DNA of 64,000 bases from Dysidea avara. Taxonomy: Eukaryota; Porifera; Demospongiae; Dictyoceratida; Dysideidae. Under the pieces are notes generated by a model that was not told the origin of the DNA, ran no database searches, and worked only from the letters and a program-made list of their open reading frames with translations. The translations under genes and the position numbers were made by a program. Position 1 is the stretch's first letter; each line of letters opens with the position of its first letter. Positions 11,990-24,145 of the stretch are shown here, piece by piece. The DNA is taken from NCBI RefSeq assembly GCF_963678975.1, contig NC_089272.1:61082574-61146573 (forward strand), given 5' to 3'.

Positions 11990-12190
11990 GAATGAAAAGC
12001 GTCTTCATTTTTTGAGGATCTGGCTTTGTTTTTTATCCACTCTTCCTTAAGGAGTTTTAAATTGGATCGATCGGATACTTCATCTTCAGCATTGTCTGGA
12101 ATCGCTAGGTATTTATGTTTGAAGGTGTCCACTTTCCTCTTCTTTCTAGGTTGAGTGTCATCATTGTCATCTGTGGTCTTTCGATTTATA
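11990..12190 (-). CDS. Hypothetical C-terminal exon with NLS-like motif
   Basis: A minus-strand open segment of about 66 residues ending at a TAA (11990-11992). It begins with an acidic run (TTDDNDDTQ), then PRKKRKVD, which closely resembles the SV40-type nuclear localisation signal. DTFKHKYLAIPDNAEDE and a charged helix (LKLLKEEWIKNKARSS) follow. This suggests a nuclear protein or a transposon-encoded DNA-binding protein. The acceptor is not certain. Confidence 0.32.
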
Positions 12191-12835
12191 TTCTGGCACC
12201 GGGTATATATAAACCACCCTGTAATGTTGAAAAGTATCCATTTGATTTGAAATACGATTGTTTCAAGTATACCTTAGAACTTTCATCACCAAGGTTTGAA
12301 AACTTGCGGTGCAATGATTTGGAAACTATTTGGCAGTCCTTCAATGATGGTCATAATGTGTAGGTCATGAGGGGGGTGGCTAGAGTCTGCACCATGTACT
12401 TCCTGTCGCATTCGTCTATGCCCCCCCCCGTTTTAGGCAAGCTTCTGAGGAGTGGCGAAATGCTGGGACCAGAAAGGGGTCAGGAATATCCTTAAGAATA
12501 AAGATCCATTTTAATTTATGGTGCAAACAAGCTGTGTACTGTACTTGAGATGAGTTTGATCTTGATCCTCCTAAAGTAAAGAAATTAATTAATCAAAGTG
12601 GTACACAACTAACACATGGTAAACCTATATAGCTATAAAGAATATCAAATTGTTTCAAGTTCAAAGTGTCAATAGAGGTAAAGGCACACCTTAGGTTTGA
12701 CAGATGTTATTATTGAAGATGAAGTTGCTGATTCAGGAGCTGAGTTTGAGACTATATTTATCTAGTACAGGAAAAAGTTTGTAGAGATACAGTAAATAAT
12801 GTAATATTTTCTTACCAAGCCCACTATTTATCCAG

Positions 12836-12949
12836 CTAAAACTGTAGAGTTTCCTTTTCCTTGGATAAGGCAGCTATCTCCTTTCTTTGCTTGGTAATAT
12901 CAAGATTACTTGCAGTTGATGCACCAGAAAATGTGGAGGTGCTCGACTC
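12836..12949 (-). CDS. Hypothetical terminal exon
   Basis: After a pyrimidine-rich acceptor (tttttacag) a minus-strand frame reads ESSTSTFSGASTASNLDI, then TKQRKEIAALSKEKETLQF and stop. The Ser/Thr-rich then coiled-coil-like composition is protein-like but not assignable. The surrounding 12200-12835 and 12950-13180 show nothing I recognise. Confidence 0.22.
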   Translation of the reverse strand, partial: ESSTSTFSGASTASNLDITKQRKEIAALSKEKETLQF

Positions 12950-13974
12950 CTGTAAAAAGCAGTAATAAACCTAAAAGATAATAAAATCTGTAGTTATTGC
13001 ACCTTATATAGCTTGAGTCAGTTACATTCCCAGTATGATCTTGCACATAGTCACGGTGATCAGTCTACAAAAACAACCCTTTCTCAGTCGAATCCATGAG
13101 GATATAGCAGTCGTGTTAGCAATTCTAAACAAGCCGCATCATGTGCATCCACGAAAAACACAAAAGAACAGTGTTAATAAATGTGACCGGATCTGCGAAA
13201 ACAGGACATAATCGCATTTTTTTCCGAATTCCTGTTTATTGAATATATATAATCTATGTTAGGGTCCGCAATCCGAAAAATCAACTTTCACAAATCGATC
13301 CCCCTACCATTGTGGGATGTTCATTGTAGTATCCCATTGCTAGATCCACCATGAAACCGGAGGCACAGTTGTTGTCTTCAAAGAACTATCGATTTTAGTA
13401 TTTTGTGACGGATGCAAAAATTATTTTTAAAATTTCAGGCTCCACACAAAGAACAGGATAGAACTTGCTGCTTAGCTAGATATTATCTAGAGTTAATGTA
13501 GTTAAAAAGTACGCACAGTAATAAGCAAATGATTCACTGGGTTCCGGCACAGGGTTGCTTTCTCTCAAAAAGCAGAAAACGAAACACGAATTTTCGAATT
13601 CAAACTGCCCTACCAGCCAAGACAAGAAAAGCCAACTCTTCCTCATAGTGATGTGATAAGGTTGGATGCATAGTCTGTCTATGCTGTTAGTTTGGAAAGG
13701 ATCTGAGACTTCTCACCATCTGGGTGAAAACGTCAAAATTTTCGTGCGTCATTTCAAGGGATTCTCTCAATGGTACCAAAGTGCTTTCCGGTACTTCTGA
13801 TGCCACACTGGTCACTTAATTTTGTTTAGAATGATGATAAATGATGGTTCAAAACGTTTGACAGTAGTAGTAGTTGGTGTTTCTGTGATTTCATATGATG
13901 CAGTATACCAGCAGCTCACCAGGAGCTCCACCCAGCTCGAATAAAAAATGAAAGATTTGTACATTTTGCGGTTT

Positions 13975-16565
13975 GTTTTTATTTTTTATTTATTTTATTT
14001 ATTAATGCTTTATAGTACACACATACAATCATAAGCTTAGGTACACACACAGATACAAGAATTGACAATACACATGGTGTACTAAAGGTCTGTAGGCTTG
14101 TTCCTACAGCCAAAAGTAGTAATTATAAAATAATAATAAAAGAACACATGATAAATTGTCTAAGACAGTGTGTAGTTAATCGAGAAATGATCAGTAACAC
14201 ACCGACTACAGGGACAGTGGTAGTGCAGTGTATGAGGGTTGAGGGGGTCAAAGTTATGAATGAAATGATTCCAGAAGTGGGACTTGACTCTGTTCCTGAT
14301 AGTATCAATAGACAGATTAACATCAATTAATGGAAGCGCATTCCATAAGCGACAGATCCTTACAAAGTAAAAGTGTCGTTGCTTGTTAGTGGTGGAGGGA
14401 TTGTGATGTAATTTGAAGCCTCCTGATCTGGCACTGGTAGAGAAGGAAATGAAATGGTGAATGTTGAAACTACTGGTTGGATTTTTGATAGATTTGATGA
14501 AAAACATGATGTCTGAAAGTTCAAAGGTGTACATTAATGGGAGAAGCTCTAGTTTGAGAAGTCTAGTTTTATAGTCGGAAATGTAATCGTTCAAAATATA
14601 CTTTGTGACTCATCTCTGAAGATGTTCTAGGTTACTGATGTCTTTCACTAAATATGGACGCCAGATAGGGGAGCAGTACATGAGCTGAGACCTGATTAGA
14701 GATACGTATAGTTTAACTTTAGTCAGTGGTGGTATAGATGAACTGAAGGTTCTTCGTACAAGACCCAATGTCTTATAAGCTTTACTTAAAATAATGTCAT
14801 GATGAATTTTCCATTCAAGATTATCACTTAATGTAACTCCGAGATCTTTATGTGATTGTTTAGTAATGATTATGTTACCACTAATAGTATATGATGTAGG
14901 ATACTTCCGGTTAAAAGATAAATGGCAGCTTTTAGATGAGTTAAAATCTAAATTAGAGGATGTACTCCAGCTAAAGAGGTTGTCAATGTCACGTTGTAAC
15001 AGTTGTTCGCCAGGAGGTGTCTTAATGTGCCTGAAACATTTGGTGTCATCTGCAAAGAGTAAAGCCTCACTGTCAGTAATAGAATTAGGTAGATCATTCA
15101 TAAACATGATAAAGAGAAGTGGACTGAGAATACTGCCCTGGGGTACCCCAGATTCAACAGATAAAAGATCAGAATAACAGTTATTAATAGAAACAAACTG
15201 GGATCTGGTGCTAAGGTAGGCTTGAAGCCAAAGCCACAAGCTACCTGAAATGTTAAAGTTATGAAGTTTGGACAATAGATAAGAATGGGAAACCGAATCA
15301 AAAGCCTTACTGATATCTAAGTAGATGGCATCAAATTGGTCATGAGAAGAAAATGCATTGTGTAGAAATAGAAGTAGCTGTTGAGTAGTAGACCGATTGC
15401 TCATAAATCCAAACTGAGCAGGGTTGATGTAGGCCGAAATGTGATCAACCATTTTGTTGTAGATGATACGTTCTAGAACTTTAAATGTATTACTGAGTAG
15501 AGAAATTGGACGGTAATTTTTCACTGAGGTGGGATCACCTGATTTAAAAATTGGAACAATCTTATGGACTTTCCAGTCTCTAGGCAAGTATGAAAACTGA
15601 AGCGTTAAATTAAATAAATAGCAGAGAGGTTGATAAAGGGCTGTGGCACACCTTTGTAAAACAATTGGTGGGGTCCCATGGCTTTGGTGGTATCTAAATT
15701 AAGAAGAACGTTAAGTACTTCACTATCAGATATATTGAGCTCAGATAACATAGTATGATGATCAATGTCATCAGGGGGTGCAGGATGGCTTGCTGCTTGG
15801 GTGAATACTGAATGAAAATATTTGTTGAAAAGGGAGGTTTTAGCTGAGTCAGAGTTGGCAGAGATGGAGTCATAATAAACAGAACATGGAATACAATTGG
15901 AATTTGTTAAACTTCGAATGTACTTATAGATTTTAGAGTTGCTGTAGGAAAAGTTAGAGATCAAAGTAGATTCGTAGTCAGCCTTAGCATTACTTATTTC
16001 AGCTTGGAGTAGTGTTTTGTTATTTTCAAGCTTGATTTTATTCTGTTCAGAGGGATGCTTATTGTATTTACGTCTAAGAGTTCGAACACGATTAATATTG
16101 TGTCTAATAGAAGAGTTGAACCATTTAGGCTGATTGTAGCGATTGACTCTAACAGTGGGTACAAACTGTTTTATCCCATCCTTGATAAGTTCACTAATGT
16201 AGCACCACACTTGTTCAATATTGTCAGACTCAAGGCAAGGAGAGAAGTCAGAATTGCTTAAAAAGTAGCAGAGACTGTTGTAATCACCTTTGGTAAAGTC
16301 AAATGATGTTGTTGCTTGGTTATGTACATAATGATTGAGAGTTTGCACATCAAAAGTTACTATGTAATGATCTGAGGGAATAGACAGAGGTGGTACAGAA
16401 TGAACATTTACATTGAATATGTGATCGGGAATGTTTGTTAAAATAAGATCAAGCATGTTTCCAGCAATATGAGTTGGTTCACAGATTAGCTGAGAAGGAT
16501 TCAAATTAAAAATAATATCACAGAACTTGGTTTTGGGATGTTTTGCAGCATAATGGTGATGTAGG
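13975..16565 (-). mobile_element. 5'-truncated LINE (CR1/Jockey-group) with (AATA)n tail
   Basis: Minus-strand retrotransposon remnant: the end of the APE endonuclease domain (SDHYIVTFDV), a linker, a complete reverse transcriptase and the C-terminal region (RICRLWNALP). The 3' UTR ends in an A/T-rich AATA-type tail at about 13975-14005. The 5' end (about 16565) is cut inside the endonuclease. It sits inside the 13.2-17.3 kb inverted repeat. Confidence 0.88.
14160..16560 (-). pseudogene. LINE ORF2: partial APE endonuclease plus reverse transcriptase, disrupted
   Basis: Reverse transcriptase motifs are all visible: KNYRPISLLSNTFKVLERII, QFGFMSNRSTTQQLL, YLDISKAFDSVSH (motif A Asp), GVPQGSILSPLLF (motif B), LLFADDTK (motif C, FADD) and HKDLGVTL. 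Upstream, residues around SDHYIVTFDV are the last motif of an APE-type endonuclease. Two lesions: a frameshift near 15672 just after KAMGP, and an in-frame TGA at 14610-14612 after LEHLQR, where a Trp codon is likely. The catalytic core is intact, so the copy is fairly young, but it cannot make a full protein. Family group is by motif resemblance. Confidence 0.88.
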
Positions 16566-17331
16566 GTGATCTAGTGAAGATTTGAAGCTGCTGCAGAACG
16601 TTAGAGGTGAAGTCAAATTTGGACGATTTTGATGCCTCCCTTGATGCATAGCTTAGAGCGAGGCGTGGAAACTGTGGATGAAATAATAATTGACAACCGC
16701 TGTTACCAAACGTTCAGGGACATCTTTTGCCATAGTTTTAGTCTATAATTGATGATTGTTGTGGCTGCAGAAGCGCTGGAAATGGGTAGAATTCGCAACA
16801 CAATTCTTTGATGCTGCAAAAAAATTTGACGCTCGTCACCCAGATGGTGAGAAGTCTCAGATCTCTTGACAGACTATGCACCCAACCGTATCGAAACACT
16901 ATGAGGAAGAGTTGGCTTCTCTTGCCCTGGGTGGTAGGGCAGTTTGAATTCGAAACTTCGTATTTCTTTGTCTGTTTTTTCAAAGAAAGCAACCCTGTGT
17001 CGGGCACCCAGCCAACCATTTACTTATTTCTGTGCGTAGTTTTCAACTACAACAACTCTGGATACGATTTGGCTAAGTAGCAAGTTTCATCCGGTCCTTT
17101 GTGTTTAGCACAAAATTTTAAAAATAAATCTTGCATCTTGTGAGATGCTGAAAATGATATTTCTGTGAAGACAACAATCGTGCCTCCGGTTTCATGGTAG
17201 ATCAAGCAATGGGATACTACAATGAACATCCCACAATGATAGGGGGATCGATTTGTAGAAGTTGATTTTTCGGATTGCGGACACTATCTATGTAGCCAAG
17301 TGTACCCACTGGCAAAATCTCAGCTTCATAT

Positions 17332-17977
17332 GTGACCGGATTTCACATAACAAGGCTTCCACACACGCAAAATCAAACTTACGTTTTTACCAGAAATGGA
17401 TTGCTGGCCTAATACACTCACATATTCCACACTGTACTTCCTTCAGGACTGGCAAGTCTGGTTTCTGTGGCAGCTTTCTTCCGACCCTGTCAAAACCACG
17501 AGTGGGAGATTGGTGCCATTGAATGGCCATGGCTATGTGATAATGGTGTGTAGTAAGCTAGGACTTCACAGAGAGCTCGCCAATAGTGTTTTCAGTCAAT
17601 TTGGAGTGATTTGAGGGTGGGGACTATTCTACGGAACGGAACGGAACGGAACGGAACGGAATGATGGACTAAACCACGGAACGGAACGCTTTCTCAAATT
17701 GAAGCTTGCAACTTACCATTGCTGAAACTTCCCTTATAAGTTAGCAGTGGCATCTCCAGTGGGTGATTAAACATAAGATAAAAAGAATTAACGGATCGAT
17801 TGTGGGTTTTTGTTGGTTGTCATTAGTAACGAAGTATTATTGTGGGATGAGCTGTATCAGTGATATTCATCCATACGGAAGGGAACTTTATGTGAGCTGT
17901 TTTTCTTATTTAGACGTTAGAAAACAGTCTGTGCCGGTCTTTCAAGTCATAAGTCAGTGTATAAATAATGCCAATAA
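17332..17977. other. Non-coding stretch with a GGAAC pentanucleotide array
   Basis: Begins with an isolated GTGACCGG terminus. At 17634-17690 there is a short (GGAAC)n tandem array, interrupted once by 'atgatggactaaacca'. Plus-strand frames here do not resemble known proteins. Confidence 0.5.
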
Positions 17978-18335
17978 CGAAGTGTATATTTAGCCGGTAC
18001 CGGTTTGCAAACACTAACGGCTATTGTGCCGGCACTAGTAGGTTGCCCCGAGTATTCAACTTTAGGGCACGCGTCTAGTAGGTTGCCCCGAGCATTCAAC
18101 TTTAGGGGATGCGAAAAGTAGTTCCTTAGCGTTAGGGGTAGGCTAGGGTTCAGCTTTGGTTTCTTCTTCACATAGAAGTCACTTCAGTCGGATGTTTATA
18201 AAGTAGAAACTAAATAATATGACTAGCTGCAGCACCGGTGGTATAATCGTTACAAACATTGCTTATGAGTACGGATGCCCGGGTTCGAACCCCCGCTTAG
18301 ACAACTTTTTTTTTCGCTTTCTTAGTACAAGTTTT
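17977..18335 (+). mobile_element. Mutator-like element, truncated copy with tRNA-like B box
   Basis: Matches the better-preserved copy at 43148-43923 from 'acgaagtgtatatttagccg' through 'cgctttcttag', then diverges, so the right end is missing. It contains a 38-bp tandem duplication (TAGTAGGTTGCCCCGAG...) absent from the other copy. The internal 'tagctgcagcaccggtgg' and 'gggttcgaaccc' resemble RNA polymerase III A and B boxes, suggesting a tRNA-derived SINE segment or a captured tRNA fragment. It does not fold as a proper tRNA. Confidence 0.65.
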
Positions 18336-20321
18336 TTCGAAAGGTTCTGTAGAGGAAAATATCTTGGTCCCAATCACACCTCCAAAAAGCAAAACAAAAC
18401 ACTAACGGAGGAGAAGGTGCAGAAGATCATGTTTGATATCAGACCGTTTTGAATGGAGTGGAAAGAAGTTATGCTCTAATTAACCCTGCCTTTCATTACT
18501 ACAACAAAGAAGTTTGTTTTGTTAAAACTACCCAGAGCTGGAGTTGGAACAAACAAAGGGTAAGAAACTTTGTGCCTGCTCTCCACAAAATTTTGTAATT
18601 ACAGAATGAGAATGACCATCATTTAGTTGCAACAGTTGAGAAATTTTATGACATAGTAGAGCATGTGCATTCAACTGAAAATGGACATGTAGACTACAAG
18701 AAAATACTAGCAGAGATATGGAAGTATAGTGAATTATGTATGCTATCATATTCTCAAGCATCACAAAAATTTATAGCCACTAGTCATACGTTGTGGAGAT
18801 GGGTGATACCAATATTCTGTACTGAACAAGTAGTCCGGTTCCCAAGTTTGTAATAATGCCAAGTTGTGAAGGACAAGTCAGGCTGGATTTTAGCTGATAT
18901 TTTTGCAAGAGACCAAACCTTTGTGGTCCCCATCGACCTATCAATTTATGGAGCCCACCTATCAATTTTCTGATATATTAGTTTGCAAAAAGATTACGAC
19001 ATTCTAATAGAATAGTCATTTGTTCTAATAAAGCAGTCAGTAAGTGATCTCAGAAGGAATCTGTAGGGGCATGCCTCCAGACCCCCTAGTAAGATCATGT
19101 GTGTATTTTGCACACGGTACTCAGCTTTACAACTACCTGGAACAGACCCCCTGCTACGGGCTTGATGTCTTCACTGTTCAACGTTGCTTGGTACCTTAAT
19201 TTGTCATACTGCAGTACGTATAATGAGAACACCATGGACCTACTTGAGTCCTCCTTTATGTATCTTTGCTGACAGCGGAAGGTGTTGATTTGTGGTAGCT
19301 AGCACCATGTAATGGCTTCCCTCAAAATTATTATAATTATGCACCTATTAATTGCTTCAGCAATCAGTTCGATATACACCATCACATTGTGTCATTTGTA
19401 CCATTAAGTAAACATGTACGTGTCTGTTCATGTTGTGGTAAAATGTATCTATATTAGCTTAAATAACTTCTTGATGAATAGTTGGATTTCTTGGTGAACC
19501 AGCAAATTTCTTTTCATCGTCTGTTGTATTGTACCGATGAGTTATGATGTGTCACATGAATTATGTTTGTTTATTTAGAATCATTGGATGACTATTATCA
19601 ATCTTGTGGAATGATTAGTTTGGATGATGATACAACTGACATGGTGAGGTCTAGTTATGCATACAAATTAATGTATGGATTCCATAGGTCAGGTGCAATA
19701 GTTGCTCATGGGGGTACCATGAACGGTGTTTAGGAAGACATGTGGTTATAGCCAGGCAAGATGAAAATGGATACAACTTTTCTGGGTCTTGCTGTTCATC
19801 AAATGGAGCTGTACCTTTGTAACTCATGTATTTGAGCATACTTAGCTATATGTGTAACACAGCATACCTGATTCCAAACACTATATGTTTGCACTAATAA
19901 CTGTATCACACAGAGGTGACATTATGTAGCTAACCATGTGTTGTGTTACATCTGGATGCATGAGAGTGAAACTAACTACGTGTACCATTTAAGGCTGGAC
20001 ATTAAAGATATGATGTTGGACTTGAGTTACAATGTACCAAACCTTATGTGCTGATATGCATTTCATTACTTGTGCAGTGCTTGCATGTGCTGGACAACTG
20101 CTAGGAAAAGTAAAACATGCAGGCTGGACTGTGCCCATCAATATCAGCTGATCAAAATGAATGGCTTAGCCTACCACAAATGCTGTAGTATACGTAGCGC
20201 AACACTGAGAGAGAAAGACAGTGCACCTTATCCAGGCCAGCTGCAGAGTATGCAAAGGAACCTTGGAGGGAGAGATAGTCGGGTAGAATGCGTCTTCAGT
20301 TCAGTTTATCCATGTCCCTTC
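18336..20321 (+). other. 2 kb with two weak plus-strand exon-like segments
   Basis: About 18603-18720 follows an 'ag' and reads NENDHHLVATVEKFYDIVEH continuing to YKKILAEIW. About 19579-19643 lies between tttatttag and gtgagg and reads SLDDYYQSCGMISLDDDTTD. Both look like real exon sequence but cannot be joined or named. The short motif TTCTAATAGAATAGTCA occurs at 18990. The rest, including 20060-20320, shows nothing firm. Confidence 0.28.
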
Positions 20322-21226
20322 CAGGGGCGGATCTAGGATTTATAAAAGGGGGGGCTAATTCAAGGTACTAATCTCTTGGGTAGAGGTGTGTAAAGCACAC
20401 TTCCCAGCATGCATCGCATGCTGGAACTAGGGGGTCTGGGTGCATGACCCCCCAGGAAAATTTTGAAATATAGATGCAAAAATACTGCAATTTGGAGACA
20501 TTTCCACATAAAATTCATAATATTTTCTGCCTGTAGATATTTTATATACTGCCTTTAGATTACTAAGGTATGGCTCTCTGAAGCACTTTGTTAATGGAAA
20601 AGTTTGGGTAGGTACAGACAACCAAGTACACGATGCACCCTCTCACAATTACACAACACTGAATAGGTGCATGTTAGAATAAGAATATTAATGTTGAAAG
20701 TGGAAAATTTTGAAATTTGAACAATACAAGATTGAATCTGAGAGCATTTTCAATGGAAATTGTCTACCTGGATTAAGTATTGCCATACATATTAGCTAAC
20801 TACAAAAGTAGATGAATGAAGCACTTTAAACAGACCAATGCACTTCATTGTATGTATAGGTGCAGGTAGATTTGGAAAAATTCCATAACAGAACCAACTA
20901 TAATTATGATTCCAGTGAATGTTCTATTAGAGTAGTTAGCTGACTGCTCTATTAGAGTATCTCGATCTTGTACACCTCCAATGCTGATCCGGGTCCTTGT
21001 TGCATAAACTTTAGCATAAATCCACTGATAATACCTTGGAAAGATGTTTATAAGGTGGTTTTATGAGTATTTGTATTATTAGTGATCATCTAATTATGCT
21101 AAGACAAAATGTCATTACAATACTCAGTGTATTGATCAAGTAAAGCCTAAAAGTGAAGGGGGAGGGGGGGGCTTCAGCCCATTAAAGCCCCCCCCCCCCC
21201 CCCCCCCCTGCATGGATCCGCCCCTG
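20322..21226. mobile_element. CAGGGGCGGATCTAGG-type DNA transposon, intact copy
   Basis: A 905-bp non-coding element beginning CAGGGGCGGATCTAGG and ending GGATCCGCCCCTG, flanked by the 5-bp direct repeat CCTTC (20317-20321 and 21227-21231). It includes a long poly-C run at 21187-21208. A copy in the opposite orientation spans 49758-54978, where the Helitron-like element has split it. This copy therefore gives the empty site. Superfamily uncertain. Confidence 0.85.
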
Positions 21227-22035
21227 CCTTCAGCTAGTATAAAGGGGGTAAAATGAGAAGCCTGTCATTCCTCCCTGTGATACGTACTTGAATCGGCCAA
21301 GAACGTAACGGCGGTACCCAGTTCATAAAATGCGCAGCTCTTACGGTAGTTCACAAACTGCGCAACAATTTATAAATTGTTGCGCATTATTTTATGAATT
21401 CACAAAATGCGCAGCGCAATTTATAAACTGCGCAAATTCACAGATTGCGCCTAACACTATTACTGGGTTCTGAAGGACGTTAGTTCTTGATTAAGAACTA
21501 GTATTGTATCACTGTAAGTGTAAGTTTGTATTGTTTATAAATATATTTTCGAGACTAGTTTTCAAGTAGCATTAATTACTTGCGTGGGCGAATCGCTGGA
21601 GATTTGTGATTTGGAACTGAAGGCGTACGTGATTTGTAGAGGTGTCGTACCCCTTGGCAAGGATTGACTATAACGGATGAAGCATTTGCCAGACGCTTGG
21701 ATAAAATTGACGATGTTGGGAACCTACGAAAGCAGTTTCATGTACCACGTGTGTCAGAACTACTGGAAGAGTTTAATGATAGTGGCTCGCTTCTCAATGA
21801 TACAATTAGAGGTAGCTAACTAGCTAGCTAAGCTGTAGCTATAGTTATTAAAGTGGAAGGTCATCTCTCGATAATACTTCTTCTTTATCACCTATTTTGC
21901 TACTGTAGCCGGCTATGTAATTATAAGATAGGAGGAACTGTAAAAAATGGACTATCGACCCAGACTGATTGAACTAGGTTTTGTAGTTACCTTATAGGGT
22001 TTTTTCTTGTTGTATGTACGTATGCATGTGGTTAC
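21227..22035. other. Non-coding; cluster of TGCGCA motifs and a 26-bp perfect palindrome
   Basis: Between 21328 and 21450 the motif (A/C)TGCGC recurs about seven times in both orientations. At 21360-21385 GCGCAACAATTTA is followed immediately by its exact reverse complement. No gene recognised; 21690-21840 looks possibly coding in short pieces only. Confidence 0.5.
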
Positions 22036-22179
22036 ACTTTTTTCCTTGCCATGCCCACAGCTGACTACTGTGTAGATCAGATCTGTGGTCACATGTTAGT
22101 CCGAGGATTTACATACTTGTCTCTTTTTTTGTTGTTGTGCACATTCATCATAATCATGATGGTTTCTCTCTCTCTCGCA
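22036..22179 (+). repeat. Short dispersed repeat 'CCTTGCCATGCCCAC', copy 1
   Basis: About 145 bp starting 'ttttccttgccatgcccac', through 'tgtggtcacatgttagtccg', to 'atggtttctctctctctcgc'. It recurs at 29440-29605 (same orientation) and 25466-25620 (inverted). The hAT-like end at 22180 cuts it just before the expected AAGATACTCTAATAGAACAGTCA ending. Confidence 0.7.
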
Positions 22180-22770
22180 CAGGGGCGGTGAAAGTGAGGG
22201 GGCCAACTTCAACAGTGCAATTTGCACAGTGGAATTTTATAACAGATACAGTGTATGGCTGTTATTCATAGGGATCTGGGAGCTTGCTTCAGGGAAACTT
22301 TTCATATTATAGAAGCCCCGAGAACCTATTTTAGACTATTTCACTATGTTTTGGGGACTTTTTTATAAACCTTATCCGCAATGACATCAAACACGTAAAA
22401 ATTACTGCCATATATAGTTGTGGAACTTTCATAAAATTTGTATGGGAGGAAATTATTGAACACTGATATCTCAGCTAAGATAGAAGATATCGAATTCCAC
22501 CCAAAAATTGCATGTTTATTGTACTGTCTTATAGCCATACCTAAGGGTTAGAGCTTCTTCCTTGGCTGAGATATGATTGTTAAAAAATTTTCTTCCCATA
22601 GTCGTCCATACAAATTTTACGAAAGTCCACCACCATTTTATGGCTTGACGTCATTGCGAATAAGGTCCATTAGAGTGGTTGACTGCTAAATTAACTTTTC
22701 TTGTAAGCGTTGTCCAATGAAACATGCCCCAACCCCCCCCCCCCCCCCCCCCCCGTTTACATCGCCTATG
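22180..22770. mobile_element. hAT-like element (CAGGGGCGGTGAAAG...CATCGCCTATG)
   Basis: The left end is CAGGGGCGGTGAAAGTGAGG. The right end, after a poly-C run (22732-22754), is TTTACATCGCCTATG. Two interior blocks around 22360-22520 and 22540-22660 are diverged inverted copies (for example 'accttatccgcaatgac' against 'gtcattgcgaataaggt'). No coding region; target duplication not clear. The next 0.7 kb (22771-23458) shows no feature. Confidence 0.55.
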
Positions 22771-23462
22771 CACTCACACACAGGTGACACAGCAGGCTAG
22801 TTAGCTAGCTGATATTTTCATAGTGAACTACTGATAATTTTGTTAGCTACTAGCTATGATTATGTTCATTTTCTTCCCAGTTCAAGCGACCTTCACACAA
22901 AATTTCTTTTGATGTAAAGGTACTCATTTGTGGAATTCTTTGTCAGCTGACCTTAAAGATCTGCATTCTTTTTGCCATTTTCTATCACTTATGATTAATG
23001 TACTGTAATTTTAAGATGTTGTTGAGTGTGCATGGGTATGGTGTACTGTTGCTTTGTATAGCTAGATGTACTTATGTCTAACTTTGTATCACTCCAACAA
23101 GGAGGAACAGCATTGTGCCGATCGTTGATAGTTTAAAGCTTCATAGCCCCTAGGAAAAGGAGTTATGGCTCCATTTATAATGGGCACTCGTTATGGCAAT
23201 ATATTAGCCATTATATAATTAAGAGTTAATTAATTAATTAATAACACTTTACAGCTTGTTTTTTGTGTTGGTCCATCCCTGCTGGGTGCATGCATACATT
23301 CATACATGATACAAGTGTGTATCTAATTCTGCATATGTGTCGTACTTTTGTGCACTGCACAAGCCATACGCATACCTATGCATGTCACTATTACACTGTA
23401 ATTGTTTTCTGAGTTCATGCATATTTGTACATGCAATCATATTATGTAAGTACCCTGTATAT

Positions 23463-23714
23463 GTGACCGGGCCTGCAAAATCAGGGAATGTGGGCACAAA
23501 CTACACCATGTCACTCTACAGGCCACATCTCAGTGCTGGAACATAATATTTGTATTTTGTTACTTGCATCATAAAGCCACTTAATTTATTCTTACTAGAT
23601 GCTCAAAATTGCATTGCCATAGCATAATGGCACAAAAAGTTATGAATGATGAAAGTTTGATAAAGTAGGCAAAAATCATGTGCCCACATGCCCTATTTTT
23701 ACAGGCCTGGTCAC
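23463..23714. mobile_element. GTGACCGG-family MITE
   Basis: 252 bp. Terminal inverted repeats are GTGACCGGGCCTGCAAAA and its diverged complement TACAGGCCTGGTCAC. The flanks are ATAT on the left and ATAA on the right, close to the 4-bp AT-rich duplication seen in sister copies. Interior 'gtgggcac...gtgcccacatgccc' is also inverted. Non-coding. Confidence 0.82.
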
Positions 23715-23743
23715 ATAATTATATATGCATACATGTTTTCAGT

Positions 23744-24000
23744 GTTGGGAGTAACATAAGTAATGTGTTACATAATAATTATTACTTTTGTGGTAACGAA
23801 GTAATATAATGAAATATGCTGTAAAAACAGGTAATGTAATTCAAGTTACTTTACTTGCAAATGTAACGCATTACCTAAGTAATGATGTTACTGTAACGAG
23901 TCTAATATTACATAATATTATTACTTTAAGTAATGAACTTACTAATCTTGTTAGTAATCCACTGAATAACGCCTAGCCACTATATGAAGTAACGAAACCT
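23744..24000. mobile_element. Transposon end fragment (CAGTGTTGGGAGTAAC)
   Basis: Begins 'cagtgttgggagtaacataa' and continues with repeated GTAAC/GTTAC blocks, typical of a MITE built of TAATGTGTTAC motifs. The complement of this end (gtaactgtcccaacactg) also appears at about 35806 and 36793. The far end is not resolved. Confidence 0.5.
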
Positions 24001-24145
24001 ACTGAATGAAGCTTATTCATCAGCTTCTTGCTTATAACCAAGATTTGCACATTGTCCAACAATGCAATCATGTCATGTGATAAGGTGGTGGTTTCACATG
24101 TGACAGCTTAAGGCTGTGGACACAAAGTAATATTATGTAATATTA

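Larger units (their letters stand above)
13183..17331. repeat. Large inverted repeat flanking a LINE
   Basis: The left arm (about 13260-13750) and right arm (about 16815-17285) are imperfect inverted copies. For example 'ggtccgcaatccgaaaaatc' near 13264 pairs with 'gatttttcggattgcggaca' near 17262, and 'cttctcaccatctgggtg' near 13710 pairs with 'cacccagatggtgagaag' near 16840. The left outer end is a GTGACCGG terminus (13183). The LINE at 13975-16565 lies between the arms. A second GTGACCGG motif at 17332 points the same way as the first, so the right terminus is not a simple mirror. Confidence 0.7.

Noticed and set aside
15098-15301. ORFs antisense or out of frame to the LINE reverse transcriptase
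   Set aside because: Shadows of the RT frame.
18216-18310. Functional tRNA gene
   Set aside because: A- and B-box-like sequences are present but acceptor and anticodon stems do not form and the segment is inside a repeat with a second copy.
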